A stretch of 64,000 nucleotides of DNA, from contig JAOARY010000005.1 in NCBI GenBank assembly GCA_025210335.1, positions 1 through 64,000 of the forward strand. The letters are read 5' to 3'. This DNA comes from Peptostreptococcaceae bacterium. GTDB lineage: Bacteria; Bacillota; Clostridia; Peptostreptococcales; Peptostreptococcaceae. The translations under genes and the position numbers were made by a program. Position 1 is the stretch's first letter; the number at the start of each line of letters is the position of its first letter. Positions 1 to 9,847 of this stretch are shown here, in pieces. The notes beneath the pieces were generated by a model that saw only the letters and a list, made by a program, of their open reading frames with translations, searched no databases and had not been told where the DNA came from.

Positions 1-1
1 A

Positions 2-1438
2 GATGGAGAAGATGCTAATAGAGACTTCGCTATGATAGTAGAGCCTACTAAGACTCTTGCTGATGGTACTTGGAAATTAGTAGTTCGTGAATTATCTGAT
101 GATGTAGGTAATACAATGTCTACTGCAACTACTACTTTAACAATAGAAACTAAAGATGGTGGACCAGTAAATACTGATCTTGCTGTTCTTGCTATAGATG
201 CTCATCATGCAGTTATTGATGATCCAAATGCAGCATTTGATAACACAGGTATAACTGATGATCCTGATGTTGGTACTGATGATCCAACTAAGAGAGATTG
301 GATGTCAGAAGACTTTAATGCAGATGCAGATAATACTAATGATGCAGCTGATATAATCCACATCATATTCAATGAAGATATGGATTTAGTATCTGATAAT
401 TCAGTACTAAGAAAAGCTAACTACAGATTAAATGGGGAAGCTTTACCAAATGAAGGAACTAATATCGTTAGAGGTATTGTTGGTGAAGATGGATTAGAAA
501 CAGTTAAGAATGCAGTTACTATAATTCTTCCAGATGGAACTCTAGATGAAAAAGATGAAGATCACATGATTACTTTAATCAATCTTAAGAATGCTGATGA
601 AGATGATATGTTAAATGAAAGACTTCAAATACCATATGACTCTCATTCTACAGATAATGATCCAGTAATGCATATATACAGCTTAGCTGCAGTAACTACT
701 GATTCATTCCAAGCTACTTTAGATGAAGTTCAATTTGAAACATTAAAGATAGCTGCTGGAACAGCTGGAGATGGAACTACTCAATTTAACTTAACTAGAG
801 TTGCTGATATATTTGAGCAAGGTGCTCTTAATATAGATGGAGATTTAGTAATAGAAACTACTCAAACAGGAACTATTGAAATAGGAACTGATGGTGGAGC
901 TGGAATAACTATAACTGGAGATTTAACTGTAAATGCTCCAAATGCTACAGTTATAAACAGAGCTACAGTTAATGGAACAGCTACTATAACAGATGTTTCT
1001 AACAATACTTTCGAAAATGAAGGAACTATAACTAAATTAGTAGTTGATGATGCTAAGACTAGCGTTAAGAACAGCGGAACTATAGGTGAAGTTGTAATCA
1101 ACTCTACAGTTAATGATATAACTTTTGAAAATGAAGGAACTATAGGTAATGTAACTGATAATACTTCTATCACTGGTGGAGTAACAGTAACAGGAACTGG
1201 TTCTTCAGTAAGCTACGAAACTGAAGTAAATGGAAATAACTTAGTTGTTACATTTACAGATGACAACAACAAGCGTTCAGATGTTGAATTCTCTAAAGAT
1301 GGAGCGGCATTTGCACCAGCAACAGCAGTTAATGGTCTAGAGTACACTGTTGATTTAACAGGAGCTACAAAAGTAGACATGAAATACACTGTTGATGGAA
1401 GTGTTACAAGTGTAGTTTACGGAGTTTACGGAAACTAA
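2..1438 (+). CDS. S-layer-like surface protein, C-terminal part (5' end outside window)
   Basis: The frame is open from base 2, so the gene begins upstream of the window; the first in-window ATG (32) is probably internal. The visible 479 residues start with the end of an Ig-like repeat whose motif (GTW...ELSDDVGN) recurs near the C-terminus of the 640-aa protein at 7795 (GTW...ENITDDIGN). Next comes an Ig-like module of the Big_5 type (FNEDMDL, then NYRLNG), and then a Thr/Asn/Gly-rich beta-helix-like stretch with repeated FENEGTI units. No SLH or CWB2 anchor is visible in this part. Codon use looks stronger and richer in G+C than in neighbouring genes, and a near-perfect terminator follows, which suggests a highly expressed major S-layer or cell-wall protein. 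Function is inferred from composition and repeats only. Confidence 0.7.
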   Translation, partial: DGEDANRDFAMIVEPTKTLADGTWKLVVRELSDDVGNTMSTATTTLTIETKDGGPVNTDLAVLAIDAHHAVIDDPNAAFDNTGITDDPDVGTDDPTKRDWMSEDFNADADNTNDAADIIHIIFNEDMDLVSDNSVLRKANYRLNGEALPNEGTNIVRGIVGEDGLETVKNAVTIILPDGTLDEKDEDHMITLINLKNADEDDMLNERLQIPYDSHSTDNDPVMHIYSLAAVTTDSFQATLDEVQFETLKIAAGTAGDGTTQFNLTRVADIFEQGALNIDGDLVIETTQTGTIEIGTDGGAGITITGDLTVNAPNATVINRATVNGTATITDVSNNTFENEGTITKLVVDDAKTSVKNSGTIGEVVINSTVNDITFENEGTIGNVTDNTSITGGVTVTGTGSSVSYETEVNGNNLVVTFTDDNNKRSDVEFSKDGAAFAPATAVNGLEYTVDLTGATKVDMKYTVDGSVTSVVYGVYGN

Positions 1439-1460
1439 TATAATATAAAATTATATATAT

Positions 1461-1497
1461 AAAAGAGTAAGTGCTTAGCACTTACTCTTTTTTTATT
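1461..1497 (+). terminator. Intrinsic terminator of the S-layer-like gene
   Basis: A perfect 14-bp stem (1461-1474 with 1478-1491), a TTA loop and a run of T form a strong rho-independent terminator just after the stop codon at 1438. Confidence 0.92.
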
Positions 1498-1593
1498 ATA
1501 ATTTTTACTATAATCTTTGCTTTTATAGTGAGTATTTGATAAAATTTTAATGTAGAAATATTTACTAAAATTTATTTATGAGAGGGGTATAAA

Positions 1594-2301
1594 ATGCTTT
1601 TAAAGAAGAATAAAACGTTATTAGTATTACTTTTTATTGCTAGTTTATTTTTAATATCTTGTTCAAATCAAGAAATCAGCAATGAAGATACTAAAATAGA
1701 AAAACAAGAACTCAAAGAGGATGAGAAAAAACTAGAGGAACTCAAATTAAAAGAGGATGAAGCTAAAGCTTTAGTTGCAAATCAAAAATATGAAGAAGCT
1801 ATAATGAAATATAGCGAAATAATAATAGAACAACCTACTAATGGATATCTTAATATGTCTGTTGGAAATATATATCTAAAACAAAATAAATATGATGAAG
1901 CTATAAATGAATATAATAAAGCCTTAGAAAAAGATAGCAAAATAGAAGGTGCTTATAATAATATTGCTGGTATATATATGTTGAAAAAAGATTATGACAA
2001 AACATTGGAATTATTAAATAAAGGACTTGCTGTATTGAGTGAATCTAAAGAATTACGATTTAAAAAAGCTCAAATATTATTTGTAAAGGAAGAATATAAA
2101 GAAGCAATAAAAGAATTTGAATATTTTGGAGAATATAAAGAATATACAAATTATATGGAAACAAAAAGATTTTTAGGAATATTATATCTAAAAGAAGGAA
2201 ATAAAGAAAAGGCAATAGAGAATCTTCAATACTATATAGATAATACACAGGATGAAAAATTTAAAGAAAATATAAAAAATTTATTAAAAGAAATTAAATA
2301 A
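1594..2301 (+). CDS. TPR-repeat lipoprotein
   Basis: A 235-aa protein with a lipoprotein signal peptide: basic N-terminus, hydrophobic core, then lipobox LISC with the lipidated Cys at about residue 23. A charged Lys/Glu linker follows, then about five TPR units (residues about 55-235; for example A..NQKYEEAI, NKYDEAINEYNKALE, KDYDKTLELL, EYKEAIKEFE). It should sit on the outer face of the membrane as a protein-interaction scaffold; the partner is unknown. A GAGAGGGG ribosome binding site precedes the ATG. It is flanked by terminators and appears monocistronic. Confidence 0.85.
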   Translation: MLLKKNKTLLVLLFIASLFLISCSNQEISNEDTKIEKQELKEDEKKLEELKLKEDEAKALVANQKYEEAIMKYSEIIIEQPTNGYLNMSVGNIYLKQNKYDEAINEYNKALEKDSKIEGAYNNIAGIYMLKKDYDKTLELLNKGLAVLSESKELRFKKAQILFVKEEYKEAIKEFEYFGEYKEYTNYMETKRFLGILYLKEGNKEKAIENLQYYIDNTQDEKFKENIKNLLKEIK

Positions 2302-2316
2302 CTTTAATTATTTTTA

Positions 2317-2368
2317 TTTTAGAGTATGAATTAACTAGGTCTTTTAATTTATATTCTAAAATTTTTCT
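2317..2368 (+). terminator. Intrinsic terminator after the TPR lipoprotein gene
   Basis: A 16-bp stem with two G-U pairs (2317-2332 with 2346-2361) is followed by TTTTTCTTT. The rest of the 220-base gap to 2522 is A/T-rich; a small TATGAC/GTCATA hairpin (2384-2389 with 2411-2416) is the only other structure noted. Confidence 0.8.
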
Positions 2369-2521
2369 TTATTAAAGAAAGATTATGACGATAAATAATA
2401 GTGAACGAAAGTCATATGAAGACTTATTTTAAAATTTATTTATAAATTAAAATTTAAATTTTAAATAAATTATATTTATATTTGGGTATAAATATAAATA
2501 AAATAAATTGGAGGTTATAAA

Positions 2522-5500
2522 ATGAAGAAAATACTATCTTGCTTATTATCTATTGTTATGATAGTAAATATTTTCATTGTTAATGTGCCTTTTTCTTATG
2601 CACAAAACTATGAAAATAACGTGGTTGATGATTTAATTAATAACAAAGGGTATACATACTTTACAGAAAAATTTGATATACCATTGGATAAGAAATTTAA
2701 AATAGTATTATCCAAAAATGTAAATTATTCTTCGTTGAAGGATAATTTAAGAATTTTAAAAGGAAATTCAGATATTGAACATGAAATAACATACAAATTA
2801 TTAGAACCAAATATTATAGAAATCACTCCTGTTTCTAATTTCGAAGTACAAGGAGTATATTATCTTATAATAGATGATGGATTAAAAACAACATATGATA
2901 ACAAGCCTCTTATGAATGGTGGAGTGCTTAAATTTAATGTAGTAAATGAAATAAGCGGATTTAATATAGAAAATGTGAATTTTAAAGATGATAGAATTTT
3001 GAATATTATATTTAATGAAGATGTTGATTACAATTCAGTAATGAATTTGATAAATTATGAAATAAATGGTGTTAATTTATCTAAAACAAATTCAAAAATT
3101 GCTATGATAGATTCTAATAAAGTTCAAATAACATTGGAAGATGCACTAGCTAAATTAGAATTACAAGATGTTACATTTAGAGCTTCAGGTGATATAAAAA
3201 ATAAAGATGGTTTAAAAATGGAACATTCATATTTTAAGCGCCTTAAAGTCAATTTGAAAGATAAAGGTTTTGCACATATTTTGATGTCTGGAAATATGAA
3301 TTATGATAGATTAGAAGTAGATGCTAATATTAATGTTTTAGCAGGGCATGGAATTATAAGAAATACAAATATAAATGGAGATTTATATGTAACTGGAAGT
3401 TATACTGAATTTGAAAATGTGAAAGTAAATGGAACTGTTTTTATAGATGTTGGTATTTTTGGTTATGTAGATTTAAAAAATGTAGAAGCTACAAAAATAA
3501 AAGTTTTATCTGGTAGATATGATAGTGGTGTAGATTTTTATGGTGTAAGAGTAGATGAACTTGAAGTTAAATCAAACACAAATGTTGGAATTAGAATATA
3601 TGATAGTTTAGAAGGTTACCCTACTAATATATATAGAACTAATGTCACATTAAAAACAGATAGAATAAAACTTTCAAATAAATCTTTAGATAATGATATA
3701 TCTTTTGGACGAATAGAAATAACAAAAGATTCTGTAGAAGATAAGACTATAGAATTAGAAGGTAATGTTATAAAGCAAAAAGAATATTTGGAGTTAAATA
3801 AAGGTGTTACAGTAAGAGCTATAAACGGGGCTACATTGGTACAAAATATAGTAGCTAGACAGGATAATAAGGGAACTATAAAACTTACAGGATCAGGACC
3901 TACAGATTCTAATTTTGGAGAAATAACTGTAGAAGAACAAGGTAGTTTAGAGCTTAGCACAACAACAATTTCTAAGGTAATAATGAAAGCAGATTATGTT
4001 AATTTAGATTTAGATATCGGTGAAATTGGAATGCTTGTAACAAATAATAATGATGTCTTGATGGACAATGCTACAAAACAAAACATAGGAAATATTGTAA
4101 TTAAAGATCCAGATGATCCAGAAGATATAACACCACCAGAAGTTAAAGCAGAAGCACAAACAGTTTATAATACAGTAAATAATGATAACTTCCCGACTAT
4201 TGCAAAAGTTCAAAGTAATGAGCTTAGTGGTCATGTATATATAGTTAAAACTGGTGAATTGCAAGATACGTATAAAGAAATAGAAGAGTTAAGAGAAAAA
4301 GATAAAGCGGCAAGATCTGTGGTTACATCTATGAATGAAGATATTGAAATATCGGCATTAGGATTAGAACCAGGAACATATTATGCATACGCAATAGATG
4401 GTGCAAAAAATATGTCAACTCGTGGTGAAAATGAAATAGAAGTAATCGGTCTTGAAAAAACAACAAAAATAACACTTAATAATCCTCCTAGAGAAGGAGA
4501 TGTTACAATAACTGGGGTTGCAGAACCTGATGCAATTGTAAATATGGTAGCAGGGACTAACCAACCAATACAAACAACAGCAGGTTCAGATGGAGCATTT
4601 GCATTTGCTGGAATATCAATAGTTAAAGGTCAAACTTTAGCATTTACTGCAAAACATCCATCTAAACTTACAAGTGATGCACTAACTGTTACTGTGCTTG
4701 ATTCACTTAAGCAAGGAAATAATATAAATGAATTTAAATTCTTAGCTCAAGGAAATCAAAATATATCTACAATATTTGGAGATGTTGTTGGACAGATAAA
4801 CGAAGGCGTTAATCCTCCAGAAATAACAATGAATATACCTAGTGGAACTTCAACTTCAAACTTTGTAGCATCATTTACACTAGATACTGGTGCTTTAGCT
4901 ATGATTAACGGAGTTCAAATGTCTTCGGGTGTATCTCCATATGTTAATTATCAAGGTGTAAGCATTGATGTGAAGGCTGAAAATGGACAAATTAAGCAAT
5001 ATAGAATAATATTAAATGAATTAAATGGTGAGACAGATGTAACAGCAACAGCAGACTATATTATAGATCAAAATATAAAAACTATAGCTGGTGGAACGAA
5101 TGATAGAATAGATACTAATTTAACAGCAAATGAATTTAATTCAAATATGATTTATCCTACAGATTCTAAGTATGTTATAGTAGAATCGATAACGGATGAA
5201 GCTAATTTTGACAAAAATGATTTTGATGTTATTTATGCTGATAGTACAAAACAAATAAATGGAACAGAACAATTAAAAATGAATTCAAAACTTATAATTA
5301 AAGCTGAAGATGGGACTATAAAAATATACAGCTTAATAGTAACAGGACCAAAACTTATAGTTAATGATACAACTAAGAATATTAAGCAACAAGGAACGTC
5401 TTTAAATGATGGAGTTCATCAAGTTGATTACTATAAGGTTCAATTAAGTAATTCTAAAAAGGGTACAGTTAAAGTATCAACAGATGTTGGTAATATTGAA

Positions 5501-6760
5501 GTGACATTTGATGACTTAACTCCAACTGCGATATTAAATAAATTAAAAGCAGATTTAGATGCTAATAAAGCAACATTAGGTTTAGACAACTTTACTATTG
5601 ATGTAGTTAATGGTGAGTTAAAAGTAGCTCATACAGTAGGTAATCCAGAAGCAAATAGAGCTAATCTATTAACAATAACAGAAATAACAGAAAGTAATCT
5701 ATATAAAAATATAGATATTACTAAAAATGCAGGAAGAAAAGAAAGATCTGAATATCTATTAAATTATGAACTTGGTGCAGGATCATCTAATGCAAAAGTA
5801 GAAATAAAGGATGCTCTTGGAAGAAGTGTAGCGAGTTATACACATACAAGTACTGAGCCGATGGATAAGGTAGAATTAGCAAGCAATATTCAATTAGTAG
5901 ATACACAAAGTTGGGATCTTGGAGTATCTTCAAATGTACTGACTTTTAATAGTAAGGCATATGATGAAAATAGAGATTTAACTATGACAGTTACAAATGC
6001 AGTATATGCAACAGATGCAAATAGTTTTAAACGTATAACGAATATAGAAGGACAAAAATATAAATATACTATGGATTTTGAAGGTTTTGATAAGCCTATG
6101 ACATACTCATTTGATTTAGTTGAGTATAAGAATGATATTAATAATCCATATGAAACAACTGTAAATAGTTATGAAATATATGTGGCTACTCCAAATGATG
6201 CAGTTAGTGAAATCAAAGAGATATTTGATAATTCAGGTATACTTTGGGATACTGCTGGAACAGCTGGTGCACAATTAGTTGTTACTGGAAAAAGAGGCGT
6301 ATTAGAAATAGGTACAGATGTTGTAAGAGTTGGACGTAAGGAAGATGTAAATATAACTCTTGCAAAACAATCAAAGAGCATTGAAGGAGAAGCTTATACA
6401 GAGTCAAAACCAATTATAGCGACAGTTGATTTTGATTTAACTAATCCTGATAGTACTAATGAATTAACTATTCAAATTGATGCTAGAAATGTTGAGGATA
6501 ACAAAGATTATACAACAACAGCAAGTGTAAATGTGTCTGAAGCAGGAACAAAAACAAAGGCAGATATAATCAACAAATTTGCACAAGCTGATTATACAGG
6601 TAAAGATTTTGAAGTTATAACAAGAGAAGAGTTAAAAGCTTTAGTTGGAGAAGACAGTAATGTTTATAAAACAACAACTCTTGAACAAATTATAATTGTA
6701 AAACAAAATCCACAAGATAATATAAATGATTTGACAGTAGATATAACTAGTGCAAAGTAA
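2522..6760 (+). CDS. Large secreted Ig-like/beta-repeat surface protein
   Basis: A 1412-aa protein with a clear signal peptide (residues 1-27, ending FSYAQ). The N-terminal 230 residues hold Big_5/S-layer Ig-like modules (IIFNEDVDYNSV..., NYEING). Residues about 245-390 form a regular beta-repeat (NGDLYVTG, FENVKVNGTVF, VDLKNVEATKI) that looks like a small beta-helix. A segment at about 655-730 resembles a bacterial Ig repeat (GDVTITGVAEPDAIVNM). The C-terminal half has long Thr/Asn/Asp-rich modules of unknown family. No SLH, LPXTG or CWB2 anchor was seen. GGAGG precedes the ATG. It is probably a cell-wall or S-layer-associated protein; the exact role is not recognised. It lies between terminators as a single-gene unit. 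Confidence 0.8.
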   Translation: MKKILSCLLSIVMIVNIFIVNVPFSYAQNYENNVVDDLINNKGYTYFTEKFDIPLDKKFKIVLSKNVNYSSLKDNLRILKGNSDIEHEITYKLLEPNIIEITPVSNFEVQGVYYLIIDDGLKTTYDNKPLMNGGVLKFNVVNEISGFNIENVNFKDDRILNIIFNEDVDYNSVMNLINYEINGVNLSKTNSKIAMIDSNKVQITLEDALAKLELQDVTFRASGDIKNKDGLKMEHSYFKRLKVNLKDKGFAHILMSGNMNYDRLEVDANINVLAGHGIIRNTNINGDLYVTGSYTEFENVKVNGTVFIDVGIFGYVDLKNVEATKIKVLSGRYDSGVDFYGVRVDELEVKSNTNVGIRIYDSLEGYPTNIYRTNVTLKTDRIKLSNKSLDNDISFGRIEITKDSVEDKTIELEGNVIKQKEYLELNKGVTVRAINGATLVQNIVARQDNKGTIKLTGSGPTDSNFGEITVEEQGSLELSTTTISKVIMKADYVNLDLDIGEIGMLVTNNNDVLMDNATKQNIGNIVIKDPDDPEDITPPEVKAEAQTVYNTVNNDNFPTIAKVQSNELSGHVYIVKTGELQDTYKEIEELREKDKAARSVVTSMNEDIEISALGLEPGTYYAYAIDGAKNMSTRGENEIEVIGLEKTTKITLNNPPREGDVTITGVAEPDAIVNMVAGTNQPIQTTAGSDGAFAFAGISIVKGQTLAFTAKHPSKLTSDALTVTVLDSLKQGNNINEFKFLAQGNQNISTIFGDVVGQINEGVNPPEITMNIPSGTSTSNFVASFTLDTGALAMINGVQMSSGVSPYVNYQGVSIDVKAENGQIKQYRIILNELNGETDVTATADYIIDQNIKTIAGGTNDRIDTNLTANEFNSNMIYPTDSKYVIVESITDEANFDKNDFDVIYADSTKQINGTEQLKMNSKLIIKAEDGTIKIYSLIVTGPKLIVNDTTKNIKQQGTSLNDGVHQVDYYKVQLSNSKKGTVKVSTDVGNIEVTFDDLTPTAILNKLKADLDANKATLGLDNFTIDVVNGELKVAHTVGNPEANRANLLTITEITESNLYKNIDITKNAGRKERSEYLLNYELGAGSSNAKVEIKDALGRSVASYTHTSTEPMDKVELASNIQLVDTQSWDLGVSSNVLTFNSKAYDENRDLTMTVTNAVYATDANSFKRITNIEGQKYKYTMDFEGFDKPMTYSFDLVEYKNDINNPYETTVNSYEIYVATPNDAVSEIKEIFDNSGILWDTAGTAGAQLVVTGKRGVLEIGTDVVRVGRKEDVNITLAKQSKSIEGEAYTESKPIIATVDFDLTNPDSTNELTIQIDARNVEDNKDYTTTASVNVSEAGTKTKADIINKFAQADYTGKDFEVITREELKALVGEDSNVYKTTTLEQIIIVKQNPQDNINDLTVDITSAK

Positions 6761-6784
6761 TTTATTAAAAATATAATTAAGATG

Positions 6785-6830
6785 AAAGTAATCTTGTAAT
6801 AAATATTTATTACAAGGTTGCTTTTTTTTT
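6785..6830 (+). terminator. Intrinsic terminator after the 1412-aa surface protein
   Basis: A 15-bp stem including G-U pairs (6788-6802 with 6807-6821) is followed by a run of ten T. It closes the gene ending at 6760. Confidence 0.88.
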
Positions 6831-6907
6831 ATATTTTTTGAAATAGTTATAGTAAAGATTTTTAGCAAGAAAATAACATATAATTTTTTAATATAAAAAC
6901 AAGAAAA

Positions 6908-6915
6908 TTGTCGAA
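6908..6915 (+). promoter_or_regulatory. Spo0A-box-like site upstream of the secreted-protein gene at 7098
   Basis: TTGTCGAA contains a perfect match to the 0A box core TGTCGAA and ends 183 bases before the start codon at 7098. A TATAAT at 6966-6971 may be the -10 element, though no good -35 was seen. The same octamer occurs 182 bases before the start of the secreted-protein gene at 32569. This site and the terminator are the only notable content of the 337-base gap 6761-7097. Confidence 0.45.
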
Positions 6916-7097
6916 AAAAGTAAAAATAACCACAAAGAACATAATCTTAAAAAAATTTAAGACTGTATAATATTGAAATAAAGTGTAAAAGACTATATAA
7001 TTGCTAATGAAGTAGAAAAAATGCATTTAATTCTATAAAAAACCATAAATGTATTTTTGAAAATAAATAAATACATAAATTTTAGGGGGTAAACAAA

Positions 7098-7703
7098 ATG
7101 AATTTAAGTAAAAAAATATCAAGTTTATTATTAGCAGGGACTATGTTAGTTGCTGGAAGTGCAGTTGCGTTTGCAGATTCGCCAGTAAATCAAAGCGAGG
7201 ATGTGAATCTATATTTTAAAACTAGTGATTTGAGTGATATGTTAGGTAAATATATGATTGAATCTGATTATTTTGACGAATATAGCATAAAATATCAATT
7301 ACCAACATATGGAGATATAAAGCAAACTAGAAATACTGATGTTAATGAATTTACAAAACTTTCAGGAAAGGATAATGATGGTATTGTAGAAGTTGATTTA
7401 TACAAAGATGGTGAAAAAATAAAAACAATTGAAAAAAATGTAAAAATGATAACGACTGAGAATATTACTGTAGAATTTGATGAACATTATATTAAAAATC
7501 TAGGGCAATATCGAGTAAATGGAGAATTTTACGATGAATATTCAGTAGGATATCAATTATCAGATGAAACTTATAAAGAGACTAATAGAACACCTATTAA
7601 TGAATTTACAAAACTTTCAGGAAAAGATAATGATGGTATTGTTTATATTTCGCTGTACAAAAATGATAAATTAATGGAAAGAGTAACATTAGAAGTAAAA
7701 TAA
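7098..7703 (+). CDS. Small secreted protein with two-fold internal repeat
   Basis: A 201-aa protein with a signal peptide (residues 1-26, ending AVAFA-DS). The mature part consists of two copies of an about 75-residue module. Each has a DEYS...YQL motif followed by an identical NEFTKLSGKDNDGIV block. The DNA under that block is almost identical in both copies (about 7343-7387 and 7600-7643), so the duplication is recent or maintained by gene conversion. No known domain was recognised. The signal peptide and upstream layout resemble those of the 450-aa secreted protein at 32569. RBS is AGGGGG before the ATG. Function unknown; presumably extracellular or wall-associated. Confidence 0.8.
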   Translation: MNLSKKISSLLLAGTMLVAGSAVAFADSPVNQSEDVNLYFKTSDLSDMLGKYMIESDYFDEYSIKYQLPTYGDIKQTRNTDVNEFTKLSGKDNDGIVEVDLYKDGEKIKTIEKNVKMITTENITVEFDEHYIKNLGQYRVNGEFYDEYSVGYQLSDETYKETNRTPINEFTKLSGKDNDGIVYISLYKNDKLMERVTLEVK

Positions 7704-7714
7704 GAATTATATAT

Positions 7715-7762
7715 AAAAGACTACGGAATAAACTCCTATTAGATTATTTGTAGTCTTTTTTT
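7715..7762 (+). terminator. Intrinsic terminator after the small secreted protein
   Basis: A 10-bp stem (7715-7724 with 7750-7759), a 25-base loop and a T run lie between the genes ending at 7703 and starting at 7795. Confidence 0.75.
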
Positions 7763-7794
7763 AATAAAATAGTATTTATAAGAGGAGGACTAAT

Positions 7795-9717
7795 ATGAAA
7801 ATAAATAGAGGAATTTTAGGAATATTAATTGGAATACTAATAATATTATCAAGCGGAATATTTGTATTTGCTCAAATACCTATAAATACAGTTATATTAG
7901 AAGATGAAGCTTATGATATAAATTATATAGGTCTTAATGAAGATGCGAAATCAAAAGTAAGAGATGCACTAAATAATGATATAGCAAATGATATATTTTA
8001 TAAACTTTCTGATTTGAGTATTGTTAATTTTGAAACTTTTGAAGAATATGAATTTGATAAGGTAAAGACAATAAAGTATTATGATGAAGAAGGAAATACT
8101 AGAGATGAAAAATTAGGTGATTATATAGAAATAATAAGAGCAGAATCAGTAAATTCAGCTGAAATACTTCTTAAGTTTAATAAAAATATTGATATTACGA
8201 ATTTAATGAGAGATGGAAAGATTAATTTAGATGATTATATTATAAATATAAAGCAAAAAATGTATGATGGATATGATAAATCATTAGAAGTTATTGGGTT
8301 TAAGAAAGTTGATGGTTGTGATAATGAACTTATTGTAGTTTTTGATCTTGTAAATATTGACAATTGGCCATCTAATTATAGAACTACAGTTGTTGAGTTT
8401 ATAGATAAATCTAGTGGAGAATATATAAAATCAACAGCAGAATTTAATATGATAGACAATACATCTCCAGAACTTATTAATATATACTCAGACTGTGAAA
8501 AAGAGATTAAATTAGAATTTAGTGAGCCTATACTAAATAACTATGATATTAGTTCAACTTTATATAAATATTCGGCTCTTAATAAAGCTAATTATGAATT
8601 AGATGGAGTGTCAGTGGATAAAATTGAAAATTCTGTAATTAAAATAGGTGGATTTAACCCTGAAACAGGTGAAGATTTAAGAAATATAGTTACGATTGTT
8701 TTTGATGAATATATAATACCAAAAGGAAATCATTTCATGAAGGTTAGGAATGTTGGAGATTATGGAATATCATATGAATCTACAAATATAATGGGAACAA
8801 CGATTATGAAATTTACAAAAGAAGAATCATTTAATTATGATATGAATTTTTTATGGTCTGATGATTCCCCAGAACAATTTGTAGTTGAATTTGATGATAT
8901 AGTTAATTTAGATGAAGCAGAATTTAAAATAATAGCCAACAATAATGGAATTGATGTTATGGAACTTAAAGGTTCTGATTTTGATGTAAATGTTTTGGAT
9001 GAAGGTAAAAGATATTTAATAGAATTAAATGAAGATTGGACTAGAATTTATAATACTGAAAATACAAATAATTATTACTATAATTATGTATATTCATTAT
9101 ATGTAGAGAATGCAAAAGATCTAAATGATAGGTATATAAAATCAAATAAGGAAGAAAGTAATATAAAAAAAGCTTCAAATGTAATAACCCTTAAAGAAGA
9201 TAAAGAAGAACCAATGATAAGTTTTCCATATATGATCACTAGTAAAAATGGAGAAGATGAATCATATGAAGGAATAGAAAATGTTGAAAAGGAATTAGGA
9301 CTTGCTGACAGTGGTGCTATTATAATCAAATTTAGCGAGCCAGTTCAACTAAGAAGGTTATATAAGAATGAATATCAAGTGTTTAATCAAACACCAACTG
9401 GCAGTTATGGAAGAGTATTAACACCATCTCAACAACAAGGGTATGTTGTTCCTCTTTCTGAGTGGAAATATTCAAAAGTGGAAGATGAAAATGGAAAGCC
9501 AATATTTCCAGTTGTTGAAGTAGATGTAATACTTTCAGATACTTCAAAGTTTGGGAATATTGACGGGTTAGAAATTCAAAGAGATTATACAATTTTAGCG
9601 AATCCAGCAGAAAAATTAACTCCTGGAACTTGGATTTTAGTATGTGAAAATATAACAGATGATATTGGAAATATTAATAAATATCATAGTTTTTGTTTTG
9701 GAGTAGATAACAAATAA
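7795..9717 (+). CDS. S-layer-like Ig-domain surface protein
   Basis: A 640-aa protein with an N-terminal hydrophobic signal segment (residues 5-26, ending FVFAQ). The body contains Ig-like modules of the Big_5 sort (KLEFSEPILNNYD..., NYELDG; later IIKFSEPVQLRRL). The C-terminus (PGTWILVCENITDDIGN) matches a segment of the S-layer-like protein at the left edge, so the two are paralogues, though this one ends soon after that motif and lacks the beta-helix tail. No wall-anchoring domain was recognised. AGAGGAGG lies before the ATG. It is probably an exported accessory S-layer protein and is the last surface gene before the tailocin cluster. Confidence 0.78.
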   Translation: MKINRGILGILIGILIILSSGIFVFAQIPINTVILEDEAYDINYIGLNEDAKSKVRDALNNDIANDIFYKLSDLSIVNFETFEEYEFDKVKTIKYYDEEGNTRDEKLGDYIEIIRAESVNSAEILLKFNKNIDITNLMRDGKINLDDYIINIKQKMYDGYDKSLEVIGFKKVDGCDNELIVVFDLVNIDNWPSNYRTTVVEFIDKSSGEYIKSTAEFNMIDNTSPELINIYSDCEKEIKLEFSEPILNNYDISSTLYKYSALNKANYELDGVSVDKIENSVIKIGGFNPETGEDLRNIVTIVFDEYIIPKGNHFMKVRNVGDYGISYESTNIMGTTIMKFTKEESFNYDMNFLWSDDSPEQFVVEFDDIVNLDEAEFKIIANNNGIDVMELKGSDFDVNVLDEGKRYLIELNEDWTRIYNTENTNNYYYNYVYSLYVENAKDLNDRYIKSNKEESNIKKASNVITLKEDKEEPMISFPYMITSKNGEDESYEGIENVEKELGLADSGAIIIKFSEPVQLRRLYKNEYQVFNQTPTGSYGRVLTPSQQQGYVVPLSEWKYSKVEDENGKPIFPVVEVDVILSDTSKFGNIDGLEIQRDYTILANPAEKLTPGTWILVCENITDDIGNINKYHSFCFGVDNK

Positions 9718-9740
9718 AAAAATAATTAATACAAATATTT

Positions 9741-9797
9741 AAAATCAACCATTTTAAAAATTTCTAAAAAAAATTTTTAAAAGTGGTTGATTTTTTT
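9741..9797 (+). terminator. Intrinsic terminator separating S-layer region and tailocin
   Basis: A long stem (about 20 bp, 9741-9763 with 9771-9793, arms AAAATCAACC and GGTTGATTTT) ends in a T run. It marks the left border of the phage-tail cluster. Confidence 0.88.
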
Positions 9798-9847
9798 GTG
9801 CAAAATTCCTTCTTATTATATGTAAGAGATTTTTGGGAGGGATTATT

